A program made the translations under genes and the position numbers. Below the pieces are notes generated by a model. That model saw only the letters and a program-made list of their open reading frames with translations, did no database searches and was not told where the DNA came from. 64,000 bases of DNA from Mixta gaviniae (GTDB lineage Bacteria; Pseudomonadota; Gammaproteobacteria; Enterobacterales; Enterobacteriaceae). This document shows, one piece after another, positions 1 to 8,799 of the stretch; position 1 is the stretch's first letter, and each line of letters opens with the position of its first letter. Where the stretch lies: the NCBI RefSeq assembly GCF_002953195.1, contig NZ_CP026377.1:1116001-1180000 (forward strand), in the 5' to 3' direction.

Positions 1-1
1 C

Positions 2-73
2 ATTCAGGAGATCCATATCAAAGTGATCCATATCCTGATGCTGCTGATCGAAAAAGAGATGGAGAAAAAGTAA
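2..73 (+). CDS. gmhA: Phosphoheptose isomerase GmhA, C-terminal end (partial)
   Basis: Only the last 23 codons and the TAA stop lie in the window. They read IQEIHIKVIHILMLLIEKEM and end KK, nearly identical to the C-terminus of E. coli GmhA (LpcA), the sedoheptulose-7-phosphate isomerase that starts ADP-heptose synthesis for LPS core. The next gene is yafJ, as in E. coli, which supports the call. The catalytic part lies upstream of the window. Confidence 0.87.
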   Translation: MQEIHIKVIHILMLLIEKEMEKK

Positions 74-93
74 CCGCCGCTGGTCGATTACGC

Positions 94-122
94 CGCCGCG
101 TCCTCCCCGGCGCGGCGTTTTC
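94..122 (+). terminator. Probable rho-independent terminator after gmhA
   Basis: A 7-bp GC stem (CGCCGCG / CGCGGCG) around a 10-nt loop is followed by a short run of four T. It sits 20 nt after the gmhA stop. Confidence 0.55.
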
Positions 123-216
123 CCGGCGCCGCCCGCGCCTCTCTTTCGGGTACTTTCCGCTTTCCTTTCCTGAAAATAGCGCATGCGTTCCCGCTGCCTG
201 GCGCCCTCTGATTGGT

Positions 217-222
217 TATAAT
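217..222 (+). promoter_or_regulatory. Candidate -10 box of the yafJ promoter
   Basis: A perfect TATAAT lies 30 nt upstream of the chosen yafJ start, after the gmhA terminator. No convincing -35 hexamer is visible at 16-18 nt spacing, so the promoter call is tentative. Confidence 0.35.
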
Positions 223-252
223 CGTCGCTAAACCGTGCCGGAGGCCCCGACT

Positions 253-1020
253 ATGTGCGAATTGCTCGGAATGAGCGCCAACGTTCCAACTGATATCTGT
301 TTCAGCTTTACCGGTCTGGTGCAGCGCGGCGGCGGCACCGGGCCGCATAAAGATGGCTGGGGCATCACCTTTTATGAAAATAAGGGCTGCCGCACCTTTA
401 AAGATCCGCAGCCCAGCTATAACTCGCCGATTGCGCGGCTGGTGCAGGAGTATCCGATCAAATCCTGTTCGGTGGTGGCGCATATTCGTCAGGCGAACCG
501 CGGGCAGGTATCGCTGGAAAATACTCATCCCTTTACCCGCGAACTGTGGGGACGCCACTGGACCTACGCCCATAATGGCCAGCTTAGCGGCTATCGTCGG
601 CTGGAGACCGGCAACTTTCGTCCGGTAGGGGAGACCGACAGTGAAAAGGCGTTCTGCTGGCTGCTGCACAAGCTGGCGACGCGCTATCCGCGCACGCCCG
701 GCAACTGGCCGGCGGTGTTCCGCTATATCGCCGAGCTGGCGGGAGAGCTGCGTCAGAAGGGGGTATTCAATATGCTGCTGTCGGATGGCCGCTACCTGAT
801 GGCCTACTGTTCGACCAATCTGTTCTGGATTACGCGGCGTGCGCCCTTCGGCAAAGCGAAGCTGCTGGATCAGGATGTGGAGATAGACTTTCAGAAGCAG
901 ACCACGCCGAACGACGTGGTCACGGTGATTGCCACTCAGCCGCTAACCGGCAATGAAACCTGGCACCGTATCGCGCCAGGCGAGTGGCAACTATTTTGCC
1001 TTGGAGAGCGCCAGGAATGA
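253..1020 (+). CDS. yafJ: Class II glutamine amidotransferase YafJ
   Basis: This is a 255-residue protein, the same length as E. coli YafJ. It is an Ntn-type glutaminase-domain protein whose physiological acceptor is not established. The start is placed at the ATG at 253, not the in-frame GTG at 235, because class II amidotransferases need the catalytic Cys at position 2 ([11 protein letters not shown]), exposed after Met removal. Glutaminase motifs AHIRQANRG and HNGQLSGY are visible in the first half. It lies between gmhA and yafK as in E. coli. Its 3' end overlaps the 3' end of the convergent yafK by 30 nt. Confidence 0.9.
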   Translation: MCELLGMSANVPTDICFSFTGLVQRGGGTGPHKDGWGITFYENKGCRTFKDPQPSYNSPIARLVQEYPIKSCSVVAHIRQANRGQVSLENTHPFTRELWGRHWTYAHNGQLSGYRRLETGNFRPVGETDSEKAFCWLLHKLATRYPRTPGNWPAVFRYIAELAGELRQKGVFNMLLSDGRYLMAYCSTNLFWITRRAPFGKAKLLDQDVEIDFQKQTTPNDVVTVIATQPLTGNETWHRIAPGEWQLFCLGERQE

Positions 1021-1728
1021 CGCCGAGGCGGCAGGGGTGCCGCTGACCGGCGCGCCGTTCAGCACATACTTGCCGTTATTGACCGCCACCATCGGCGGCT
1101 GGCGATGCTCGACGAAGTAAGCGTAGCCCGGCTGCAGCTCTTTCCAGAAGCTGGCGTAATAAGAGTTGCGGTGACGCTGCATATTGCTTTCGGTCATGCG
1201 GAACGGATAGATACTGATTTCCACTTCCGGCTGGCCGTTGCGCAGCGCGGCGTTCACATAGCTGAAAATCTCATCCATATAGGCGTTGGTCATGGCGTAA
1301 CAGCCAATCGAGACGCAGGCGCCGTGGATCATCAGAAATTTCCCGTCATAACCCTGCTGGCGATCGTACTGGTTAGGAAAACCGATATTGATCGCGCGGT
1401 AAAAGCGGCTGTCCGGCTTCAGCTGATTTAGCCTGACGCTGTAGAACCCTTCCGGGCTTTTGAAATCGCCCTGACGGCGCTTCGGCCCCAGCCCGCCGGA
1501 AAAATTACAGATGCGATAGCTGTCGAGCAGGCGGAACTCGTTGCCGATCTTGCCGTAAAGTTCCAGCGTGCGCTCTTCTTTGAAAATCTGAATATAAACC
1601 GGCGTGCCTAATAACTGCTTCTTTAACTCTTTGCTGACCGGCGCCAGTGGCTGCACTGGGTCCGGGGCGCTTGCCATGCTGAGGGCCGGCAAAAGAATCA
1701 TCGCAAACAACAGTGCGATTTTGCCCAT
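991..1728 (-). CDS. yafK: YkuD-fold murein enzyme YafK (L,D-transpeptidase family)
   Basis: The protein has 245 residues against 246 in E. coli. The start is set at the Met opening a signal peptide ([20 protein letters not shown]); the longer reading would put about 12 residues before it. The YkuD catalytic motif appears as [13 protein letters not shown] with the nucleophilic Cys. E. coli YafK (DpaA/LdtF) has been reported to detach Braun lipoprotein from peptidoglycan, so a periplasmic murein role is expected by homology. It is convergent with yafJ, and the stop codons overlap by 30 nt. It precedes dinB as in E. coli. Confidence 0.88.
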   Translation of the reverse strand: MGKIALLFAMILLPALSMASAPDPVQPLAPVSKELKKQLLGTPVYIQIFKEERTLELYGKIGNEFRLLDSYRICNFSGGLGPKRRQGDFKSPEGFYSVRLNQLKPDSRFYRAINIGFPNQYDRQQGYDGKFLMIHGACVSIGCYAMTNAYMDEIFSYVNAALRNGQPEVEISIYPFRMTESNMQRHRNSYYASFWKELQPGYAYFVEHRQPPMVAVNNGKYVLNGAPVSGTPAASASFLALSKAK

Positions 1729-1950
1729 TCTTTTTCCCTTGATAATGAGGGGGTTAAACTGCAACGCCCGACGGCGTCTGTGACTTGCATAATCGGAACA
1801 TTCCGCTATCGCTGCGCAACATTATCACTGTCTATTTTTTTATCAAGATGCCTGTTAATAAATAGCTGTGATTTCGTTGCCGGCCAGCGCGGCGGCAGGC
1901 GCTGCCGGGCAACATTCATTACTCTACACCATTGAATCCGTTCGGGTTGG

Positions 1951-1966
1951 CTGTATACTTATCCAG
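1951..1966 (+). promoter_or_regulatory. LexA (SOS) box of dinB
   Basis: CTGTATACTTATCCAG fits CTGT-N8-CAG-type SOS boxes and closely resembles the dinB operator of E. coli (CTGTATACTTTACCAG). It ends 16 nt before the dinB ATG, so LexA would block transcription start. The second half-site is CCAG where the consensus has ACAG. Confidence 0.82.
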
Positions 1967-1982
1967 TGTCAGCGGAGGGGGT

Positions 1983-3038
1983 ATGCGCAAAATCATTCAT
2001 GTCGATATGGACTGCTTTTACGCAGCGGTGGAGATGCGTGATAATCCCAGCCTGCGTGATATTCCTCTCGCTATCGGCGGTAGCCGCACCCAACGCGGCG
2101 TAATCAGTACCGCCAACTACCCGGCGCGCAAATATGGCGTACGCAGCGCGATGTCCACGGCGATGGCGCTGAAGCTCTGCCCGCATCTGACGCTGCTGCC
2201 GGGCCGCTTCGACGCCTATAAAGAAGCCTCTGCCCATATCCGGGAAATTTTTTCACGTTATACCGCGCGCATCGAGCCGTTGTCGCTGGACGAAGCGTAT
2301 CTGGACGTCAGCGACAGCCCGCACTGCCACGGTTCGGCGACGCTGATGGCGCGTGAAATCCGCCAGACCATCGCCGATGAGCTGAACCTTACCGCGTCGG
2401 CGGGCATTGCGCCGATCAAGTTTCTCGCCAAAATCGCCTCCGATCTGAATAAGCCGAACGGTCAGTATGTGATTACGCCGGATGAGATGCCGCAGTTTTT
2501 GCTGACGCTGCCGCTGGCGAAAATTCCTGGCGTCGGCAAGGTGACGGCAAAGAAGCTGGAGGATTTAGGGCTGCGCACCTGCGCCGACGTGCAGAACAGC
2601 GATCTGGCGATGCTGTTGAAACGCTTTGGCAAGTTTGGCCGCGTTATCTGGGAGCGCAGCCACGGCATTGACGAGCGGGAAGTGATCGCCGATCGCGAGC
2701 GCAAATCGCTGGGGGTGGAACGCACGCTGTCGGAAGATATTCACCACTGGGAGCAGTGCCTGGAGATTATCGATTTTCTCTATGACGAGCTGGAGCGGCG
2801 CCTGACGAAAATCAAGCCGGACCGCCATATTGCGCGGCAGGGCGTGAAGCTGAAATTCAGCGATTTCCAGCAGACCACCCAGGAGCATGTCTGGCCGATC
2901 CTGAACAAAGACGATTTGATCGCGGTGGCGAGGAAGACGTGGGATGAGCGGCGCGGCGGCCGCGGCGTCCGGCTGGTGGGGCTGCACGTTACGCTGCTGC
3001 ATCCGCAGCTGGAAAGGCAGCTGGTGCTGGGGCTGTAG
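1983..3038 (+). CDS. dinB: DNA polymerase IV (translesion, Y family)
   Basis: The product is 351 residues, identical in length to E. coli DinB. Pol IV bypasses lesions without proofreading during the SOS response. Catalytic acidic residues are seen in [10 protein letters not shown] (N-terminus) and SLDEAYLD (about residues 101-108). The C-terminus QLVLGL is the beta-clamp binding peptide. The start is the ATG giving [11 protein letters not shown], just after the SOS box; a 17-codon upstream extension would run through the operator and is rejected. In E. coli, dinB follows yafK closely, and here the order is kept. Confidence 0.95.
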   Translation: MRKIIHVDMDCFYAAVEMRDNPSLRDIPLAIGGSRTQRGVISTANYPARKYGVRSAMSTAMALKLCPHLTLLPGRFDAYKEASAHIREIFSRYTARIEPLSLDEAYLDVSDSPHCHGSATLMAREIRQTIADELNLTASAGIAPIKFLAKIASDLNKPNGQYVITPDEMPQFLLTLPLAKIPGVGKVTAKKLEDLGLRTCADVQNSDLAMLLKRFGKFGRVIWERSHGIDEREVIADRERKSLGVERTLSEDIHHWEQCLEIIDFLYDELERRLTKIKPDRHIARQGVKLKFSDFQQTTQEHVWPILNKDDLIAVARKTWDERRGGRGVRLVGLHVTLLHPQLERQLVLGL

Positions 3039-3298
3039 CGGTTGTTAAGCCTGCTGTTAAATTTTATCTATTTGGAAAACCAATAATTTAATAAGTTAAA
3101 TTTAGCCGTATTCAGCTGTAGTGCTGGAGGTACTTTTTGTATATCGCTTTTGTTTTCTGATTAAAATTTTATTATTTATCAAGCAATTAAATTTAATATT
3201 TAAGTAATCATTGCTCACTCTGCTTCGTTTTGTTAAAAATTTTACAGAAATTATTGGTCCGGTTTATGTTTCTCATCAAGGAACGAAGGAGAGCAATC

Positions 3299-4267
3299 AT
3301 GAGTTTATCTGGTCAATCACCCGGAAAAGGCATGCTAAGTTACGATTTTGGCCGGTGGACGGGGCAGGCTGCTGGTGGGCAGGATATTGATTTCGGCTTG
3401 TGAGCAAATAATCTGGACTGTAGACGTGATTTTTATCAGGTCGGCATTATTTATGACGATGGAAGTAAATGTTGGCTTGTACGTCCTTCCCGCCGTATTG
3501 CTAACCCAAATCAAAGCTTGATAAGTCATGTTATTATCACGAAAGTACCAGACAAAACACACGAGCCCGCTTCGCAATAAGCTGTCATAAAATCCCTGTC
3601 TTCGCCTTCGCTTGCTACTGAAATTACTTCTACCGCATTTGCCTGTGGCGACTTGATCGTTACCGCTTTCCTGTCGGCTACCGCCATGGCTGCGATGCCT
3701 TTTATGGCAGGGACATCAGGCGCAATTGCGGCCACAGGCGTAGCGGGTAGCGCTGCTACAGCAGCTCAATGTTTCATTGGTGTTGGACGTGTCATTGCTA
3801 TGACTAACGGTTATGAAGACCACGTGGCATGGCTTGATAGTCAGGACTGGTATGTTGCGACATCTACCGCGCTGGATATTCTATCATTAGCCGGCGCTGG
3901 AGCAGGGCTAAGAGGCACCCTGGATACCTATAAAGCGATGAAGGCGATTTCTCCCCGTAACGTAAGCGAGTGGTTCCAAAATCTGAGTCGTAGCGAGCGC
4001 AAACGACTGACAGAAACAATTATTCGCGCACAAAACCCTGGAATATCTAACGCTGGTGTCAAAGCAGCAATGAAAGCAGGTCGTTATCCTAAGCGCTTCC
4101 CAACAGAAACCATCCAGCGGCAGCTACAGCGTGAATTATTGATTGTGGTAAATAATACCGTCACCTTTGCTGGAAGTGGCGTAACCGGTACCATCCGTAA
4201 TCCGCAAAATCTGGGCACAAGCGCTAAATATATTATTTCTACAATTCAGTCATTTGCTACGTATTAA
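3299..4267 (+). pseudogene. Toxin-like uncharacterised protein, 323-codon frame broken by two in-frame stops
   Basis: A strong Shine-Dalgarno (AAGGAGA) precedes ATG at 3299, which opens MSLSGQSPGKGMLSYDFGRW. The frame hits TGA at 3401 and TAA at 3578, yet it stays the coding-like frame throughout and runs on to 4267. The last 204 codons are open from a TTG at 3653. That part has an Ala/Gly-rich hydrophobic segment (about codons 119-160) and a basic C-terminal domain (LSRSERKRLTETIIRAQNPG). I recall uncharacterised enterobacterial proteins of this layout near Rhs or type VI loci, but cannot check it. Two point nonsense mutations explain the pattern best; a separate short ORF plus a TTG-started gene is the alternative. 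The lower GC and the break in dinB-pepD synteny suggest transfer. Confidence 0.6.
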
Positions 4268-4275
4268 GGATAGCT

Positions 4276-4872
4276 ATGTTGTTGAAAGCCGCTCAGGCGC
4301 GTTTTCGCTATTGCCTGACGATCGATCGCGAGATCAAACAGGCTTCGGCAGGTCAACTGAAGGCCGTGCAGGATAAACTTAATCAGCAGATGAACGGCTC
4401 GGTTGGCATGTTTAATTTTGCCCTGCCGCTGGTGTTCAGTGCTTTTTTGATGATGCTGAGCTTTGCCATGATGCAGTTCTCTTTGTGGCAGGCAGTAACG
4501 CAACTGCTGGGGCTGCCGCGTACCATGACGATGGTACTGCTGGTCGTTGGTTCGCTGCTGTGCGGCGCGCTTTATGTGATGCCGGTCTTTCTTATGGCGA
4601 AAGGACGCATGGTTGGCCTTAGCCTGCATCTGCTGCTGGCCCGTGCGACCCTGGGGGGCGCTGTGATTTATCTGCTTTGCGCGCTGGTCGGCGGATTTAG
4701 CGGCGGAGTAAGCGCAGGGGGAAACCTGATTTGCCCACTGCTGGCGCTGGCTTTTATGGGTCTCAGCTTTTGGCTGATTCGCACCGAACGCTTTTACTCC
4801 TCGCTGCTGTTCGCGCTGTTCTGCCGCACCCTGCGAAAAGCGCAAACGGCCCGCCTGACGCACCGCAAATAA
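4276..4872 (+). CDS. Four-helix inner-membrane protein coupled to the broken upstream gene
   Basis: The 198-residue product has a soluble N-terminus of about 45 residues (charged, helical), then four hydrophobic segments at about 50-75, 84-110, 118-140 and 150-170, and a basic tail (RTLRKAQTARLTHRK), so both ends are probably cytoplasmic. It starts 8 nt after the upstream stop with an AAGGA ribosome site, indicating translational coupling. Membrane proteins directly after secreted-toxin genes are often their immunity proteins; that role is inference from position alone. I do not recognise the family with certainty (DUF4225 was considered). It ends at a bidirectional terminator. Confidence 0.7.
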   Translation: MLLKAAQARFRYCLTIDREIKQASAGQLKAVQDKLNQQMNGSVGMFNFALPLVFSAFLMMLSFAMMQFSLWQAVTQLLGLPRTMTMVLLVVGSLLCGALYVMPVFLMAKGRMVGLSLHLLLARATLGGAVIYLLCALVGGFSGGVSAGGNLICPLLALAFMGLSFWLIRTERFYSSLLFALFCRTLRKAQTARLTHRK

Positions 4873-4894
4873 ACCGGCCCTGAGGCCGGTTCTC
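4872..4894. terminator. Bidirectional terminator between convergent units
   Basis: Perfect 8-bp stem AACCGGCC-CTGA-GGCCGGTT lies between the stops of the membrane protein gene and the sugar-binding protein gene. There is an A-run on one side and a T/C tract on the other. Confidence 0.6.
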
Positions 4895-4898
4895 TGCA

Positions 4899-5972
4899 TC
4901 ACTTTTTGCCGTACTTCGCTTCCAGCGTGGCGAACCAGGGGGCGACGAAATCGTTGCTTTCGCCCCAGCCGGGAATGATTTTATTCAGCGTCGCCACGTT
5001 TACCGCGCTCTGCTGGCCGTTTAGCGCCGCCTGGTCAATGGCGGAGGCCTTAAACTGATAGCTGGCGGGCGTGGGTTCGCCGGCGATCTTCTGCGCCAGC
5101 AGACGCATATTCACCGCGCCGATCAGTTTGCTGTCCACCGCCACCGTCTGTTTCCACGGGCTGCCCGGCTGACGCATTAGCTGTAGATCCTGATTGGAAA
5201 CGTCGATGCTGTAGAGCTTAATTTCGGTACGGCCATTCTCCTGTAATGCTTTATACGCGCCCTGGCTGAAGGCGTCCCAGGCGCCCCAGATGGCGTCGAT
5301 CTGGCCTTTCGGGTATTTCGCCAGTATCGCGCCGATCTTGTTGGCGGTGTCGCCCTGCACGTCGGACGAGACGGCGCCGATCGACTCCAGCTGGCGAATG
5401 CCGGGGTTTTCCTTCAGCAGCTTTTCATAAACTCCCTGACGGCGCTCCATCGGCGGAAAGCCCGCCACCCACAGCTTGACGATATTGGCCTTGCCGTTGA
5501 AGTCTTTGATCAGCTGGCCGAGCGACAGCGCCGCCAGCGAGGCGTCATCCTGCGCGCTGACCGTCACGCCGGGAATGGCGGCGTCAACCGGCGTATCGAA
5601 AACCGCCACCTTGATGCCGGCGTCGGCGATGCGCTTCACCAGCGCGGTGGCGTAGGGCGCTTTACCGTGTGACAGCAGAATGCCGTCATACTTCTGGCCG
5701 ATCGCCTGATTGACGAAATCCTGGAAGCGCGCGTCGTCGCCGTTGCTGAGAAAAGTGCTGACCTTAAAGCCGAGCTTGCGTCCCTGCTGAATCGCCCCGG
5801 CGACGAACTGGGTGGTGTTGTCGTCGGAGCCGAGGTTACGGATCACCGCAATGCGGATCGGGCCGTCATGGTCGGCAATAGCCGTCGGCACCGGAGCGGG
5901 CGTGGCGGCGAACGTCGGCGCTGCGCTCAGCAGGCTGACGGCGATTAAAGAGAGTGCGAAAGATTTCATCAT
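4899..5972 (-). CDS. Sugar ABC transporter, periplasmic substrate-binding protein
   Basis: The 357-residue protein has a signal peptide ending near PTFA-ATP, followed by a ribose/galactose-type periplasmic binding fold (IRIAVIRNLGSDDN; a hinge-type DTPVDAAIPGV; IDAIWGAWDAFSQGAYKAL). It resembles the Peripla_BP_4 group that delivers pentoses, hexoses or autoinducer-2-like ligands to RbsA/RbsC importers. The ligand cannot be read from sequence. It is the last gene of a three-gene operon, 22 nt after the permease. No sugar kinase, isomerase or regulator accompanies it, so the substrate must be processed by enzymes encoded elsewhere. Confidence 0.88.
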   Translation of the reverse strand: MMKSFALSLIAVSLLSAAPTFAATPAPVPTAIADHDGPIRIAVIRNLGSDDNTTQFVAGAIQQGRKLGFKVSTFLSNGDDARFQDFVNQAIGQKYDGILLSHGKAPYATALVKRIADAGIKVAVFDTPVDAAIPGVTVSAQDDASLAALSLGQLIKDFNGKANIVKLWVAGFPPMERRQGVYEKLLKENPGIRQLESIGAVSSDVQGDTANKIGAILAKYPKGQIDAIWGAWDAFSQGAYKALQENGRTEIKLYSIDVSNQDLQLMRQPGSPWKQTVAVDSKLIGAVNMRLLAQKIAGEPTPASYQFKASAIDQAALNGQQSAVNVATLNKIIPGWGESNDFVAPWFATLEAKYGKK

Positions 5973-5994
5973 TATTTACCCTGTCAAAAGCGCC

Positions 5995-6993
5995 TTAGCG
6001 GCGCGGGAAGTAGGTCATCGCCAGCGCCAGCGCCAGCACCAGCCCTTTAATAATGTCCATGGCGTAATAGGGCACCGAGAGCATGACCAGTCCGTTTTGC
6101 AGCACGCCGAGGATCACTGCGCCCAACAGCGTGCCGAGCGCGTTAGGTTTGCCCGCGCCCGCCAGCGAGAAGCCAATCCAGGCGGCCGCCACCGCATCCA
6201 TCAGATAGCCGCTGCCGGCGTTGACCTGCGAGGAGCCGATGCGCGACGCCAGCAGAATGCCGCCCAGCCCGGCGAGCAGCGAGGCCAGCATGTAAGCCAG
6301 TACGCGGTAGCGCACGGTGCGGATGCCGGAAAGGCGCGCCGCTTCGGCGTTGCCGCCCAGCGCGTACATGCGGCGGCCATGTTTAGTCAGCGACAGCGCC
6401 AGCTGCGCCGCCAGCGTCACCGCCAGCATAATAATGACGATAGTTGGCACCTGGCCAAGCAGGCCGAATGCGGCGGGAATGGTGCCTTCCGCCATATCGC
6501 CGCTCGGCAATACCATATTTTCGGTAATCGAGCCGCCGTAGCTGTACGTCATCGCCACGCCCTGCACGACAAACAGCGTCGCCAGCGTCGCCAGCATGTC
6601 GGGAATGCGCAGCACCACAATCAACAGGCTGTTAAACAGCCCCACCAGCGTACAGATCAGCAGCGTCGCCACGATCGCCTCAGTGGTGTCGAAGCCGTAC
6701 CAGACGAACAGCGAAATTACCAGCGCGTTCGCCAGCGAGGCGGTAGAGCCGACAGAGAGGTCGAAGCCGCCCACCGTGAGCGAGATCGATACGCCGACGG
6801 CGATCACCGTCACAATCGCGATCGATCGCAGGATATTGATGATATTGTTCGGGTCGAGAAAACTGTCCGAGGCGAGGCCGAAGCCGGCGATCAGCAGGAT
6901 CACTGTCAGCAGCATTCCCCATTTGTACAGAAATTCAAACAGCTGGTGGCGCAGCGACGGGCGCGGCGTCAGGGTCAGGTCTTTACTGCTCAC
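5995..6993 (-). CDS. Sugar ABC transporter, RbsC-type permease
   Basis: The 332-residue integral membrane protein has the BPD_transp_2 pattern: about 8-10 hydrophobic segments, the conserved VGGFDLSVGSTASLANAL stretch near residue 75, and GGNAEAARLSGI, the coupling-helix motif facing the ATPase, near residue 215. The start is GTG at 6993, which overlaps the stop of the ATPase gene by four bases (GTGA), so translation is coupled. It would form the homodimeric channel of the importer. Length and motifs are ordinary for the family. Confidence 0.9.
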   Translation of the reverse strand: MSSKDLTLTPRPSLRHQLFEFLYKWGMLLTVILLIAGFGLASDSFLDPNNIINILRSIAIVTVIAVGVSISLTVGGFDLSVGSTASLANALVISLFVWYGFDTTEAIVATLLICTLVGLFNSLLIVVLRIPDMLATLATLFVVQGVAMTYSYGGSITENMVLPSGDMAEGTIPAAFGLLGQVPTIVIIMLAVTLAAQLALSLTKHGRRMYALGGNAEAARLSGIRTVRYRVLAYMLASLLAGLGGILLASRIGSSQVNAGSGYLMDAVAAAWIGFSLAGAGKPNALGTLLGAVILGVLQNGLVMLSVPYYAMDIIKGLVLALALAMTYFPRR

Positions 6994-8495
6994 GCGGGGG
7001 TTCCTCCGGTGGAATAGAGTAACAGGGTCTCTTCATCAGTGGCGCTGGCCTCCAGCTCGGCGACGATGCGGCCGTCCCACAGCACGCAGATGCGGTCGCA
7101 CAGGCCGATCAGCTCGGAAAACTCGCCGGAGGCGTAGATAATCGCTTTGCCTTCGCGCGCCAGGCCGTCGATCAGGTTGAAAAGGTCGGTTTTGGCTTTG
7201 ATATCAACCCCTTTGGTCGGCTCATCGAAAATCAGCACCTTCGCGTCGTTACGCAGCCATTTGCCGATGGCGACTTTCTGCTGGTTGCCGCCGGAGAGAC
7301 GGCGCAGCGGCTGCTGCGGCCCGCGCGTGCGGATGCCCAGCCGCGCGATAATTTGCTGCGCCCAGCGCCAGGCGTGACGATGGCGGTAAACGCCCCAGCG
7401 GGAAAAGCTGTCGTCGGCGGTGACGCTCAGGTTCATCGCCACCGATTCATCAATAAATATACCTTCGCGCCGCCGCTCTTCCGGCACCAGCGCCAGACCG
7501 CGCGCTACCGCATCGTGCGGGCTGCGCGGACGCCAGGGCGCGCCGTGCAGGCGGCCGGCGGCGATGCGGCTGCGGGTCGCGCCAAACAGCGCTTTGCACA
7601 GCTCGCTTTTGCCCGCGCCCGCCAGTCCGGCGATGCCTAACACCTCGCCCTGGCGCAGCGTCAGCGCGATATCCTGCAGCAGCCGGTCATCATGCAGTCC
7701 GCTGATTTCCAGCACCCTTTCGCCCGGCGGCAGGCTGCGACGCGGCGGCCAGATATCGTCCAGCCGGTGTCCCAGCATTTTTTCAACAATCTCCCCGGCG
7801 CTCAACGCCTGCATCGGCTCGCTGCTTACCAGGCGCCCGTCGCGCAGCACCGTCATACGGTCGCAGATGGTTTTCAGCTCCTGAATGCGGTGCGAGATAA
7901 ACACCACGCCGATGCCGCTCTGTTGTAAGCGCCGCACCACGTGAAACAGGCGTTCGCTTTCGTGACGATCGAGCGGCGCGGTCGGCTCGTCGAGGATCAG
8001 AAAGCGACAGTGATGGGAGAGGGCGCGCGCCAGCAGAATTTGCTGCTTCTCCGCCAGGGTGCAGCGCTCCACCAGCCGGTTGACCGGCAGCGGCGACTCC
8101 AGCTGCGCCAGCAGCTCGCGCGCCTGCCGCCGCATCTCACGCCAGCGATAGCGCAGGCCCGGCTCCGCCAGCCGATCCAGCATGATGTTCTCCGCCACGC
8201 TGAGCTGCGGCACCAGCGCCACGTCTACCTCCTGCTGCACCAGATGAATGCCGAGGCGCTTCGCATCGCGTGGCGAACGCAGCGTCACCGGCTGGTCGTC
8301 GAGCAGGATCTCGCCCTGATAATCAGCGTGTGCGCCAGCCAGCACCGCCATCAGCGTCGATTTTCCCGCACCGTTGGCGCCGGTCAGCGCATGCACTGAG
8401 CCGCCCTCCAGCTGAAAGTCCACCTGGCTAAGCGCGGCAAAGCCACTAAAGGAGAGGGAGATATGACGCATCTCCAGGCTATTCAATGCCGTCAT
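6990..8495 (-). CDS. Sugar ABC transporter, RbsA-type double ATPase
   Basis: The 501-residue protein carries two fused ATPase domains. The first has Walker A GANGAGKS and Walker B FLILDEPT but a degenerate signature (CTLAEKQQ). The second has a degenerate Walker A (GLAGAGKS), a full signature LSGGNQQK and Walker B VLIFDEPT. This asymmetry is normal for RbsA/MglA/XylG proteins. It is the first gene of the operon (ATPase, permease, binding protein). It lies opposite in direction to dinB and is followed upstream by about 230 nt of regulatory DNA before the pepD terminator. The substrate is unknown. Confidence 0.9.
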   Translation of the reverse strand: MTALNSLEMRHISLSFSGFAALSQVDFQLEGGSVHALTGANGAGKSTLMAVLAGAHADYQGEILLDDQPVTLRSPRDAKRLGIHLVQQEVDVALVPQLSVAENIMLDRLAEPGLRYRWREMRRQARELLAQLESPLPVNRLVERCTLAEKQQILLARALSHHCRFLILDEPTAPLDRHESERLFHVVRRLQQSGIGVVFISHRIQELKTICDRMTVLRDGRLVSSEPMQALSAGEIVEKMLGHRLDDIWPPRRSLPPGERVLEISGLHDDRLLQDIALTLRQGEVLGIAGLAGAGKSELCKALFGATRSRIAAGRLHGAPWRPRSPHDAVARGLALVPEERRREGIFIDESVAMNLSVTADDSFSRWGVYRHRHAWRWAQQIIARLGIRTRGPQQPLRRLSGGNQQKVAIGKWLRNDAKVLIFDEPTKGVDIKAKTDLFNLIDGLAREGKAIIYASGEFSELIGLCDRICVLWDGRIVAELEASATDEETLLLYSTGGTPA

Positions 8496-8725
8496 GCACG
8501 ATCCCCGGATAAATTAAATAAATGTTTTGCCACATTTTTTAATGACCGCTACAAACTGGCAACAGCCGAAAGCGCATAAGCTAACACAAAATGTTATTAG
8601 CCATCCAGACATCCAGACACATCAGGGGAAGCGGCGGCGGATAGCGGGGGCGGCAGCGGAATACGCCAGCGCTGCGGCGAAAAGGCGGCGCTTTATGCTG
8701 GGTTGACGCGGGGCGGGATGGGAAT

Positions 8726-8755
8726 AAAAAAGGCCAGACCGGAGTCTGACCTTTT
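8726..8755 (-). terminator. Rho-independent terminator of pepD
   Basis: Read on the minus strand, a stem AAGGTCAGAC / GTCTGGCCTT closes on a TCCG loop and is followed by a T-run. It lies 45 nt after the pepD stop. Confidence 0.8.
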
Positions 8756-8799
8756 CAGCGAACGAAGCCTGCGCCTCGCCGCCGTGTTGCAGAGGGGGC

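Noticed and set aside
3401..3403. In-frame TGA as a selenocysteine codon
   Set aside because: A second in-frame stop (TAA) follows at 3578 and the protein family gives no reason to expect selenocysteine; nonsense mutation is simpler.
5812..7017. 401-codon plus-strand ORF antisense to the sugar permease and binding protein genes
   Set aside because: It is a GC-rich shadow frame, dominated by Gln/Arg/His, opposite two clear transporter genes.
8600..8630. MetJ-like tandem octamers (CATCCAGACATCCAGACAC)
   Set aside because: Matches to AGACGTCT are weak and the neighbouring genes have no link to methionine.
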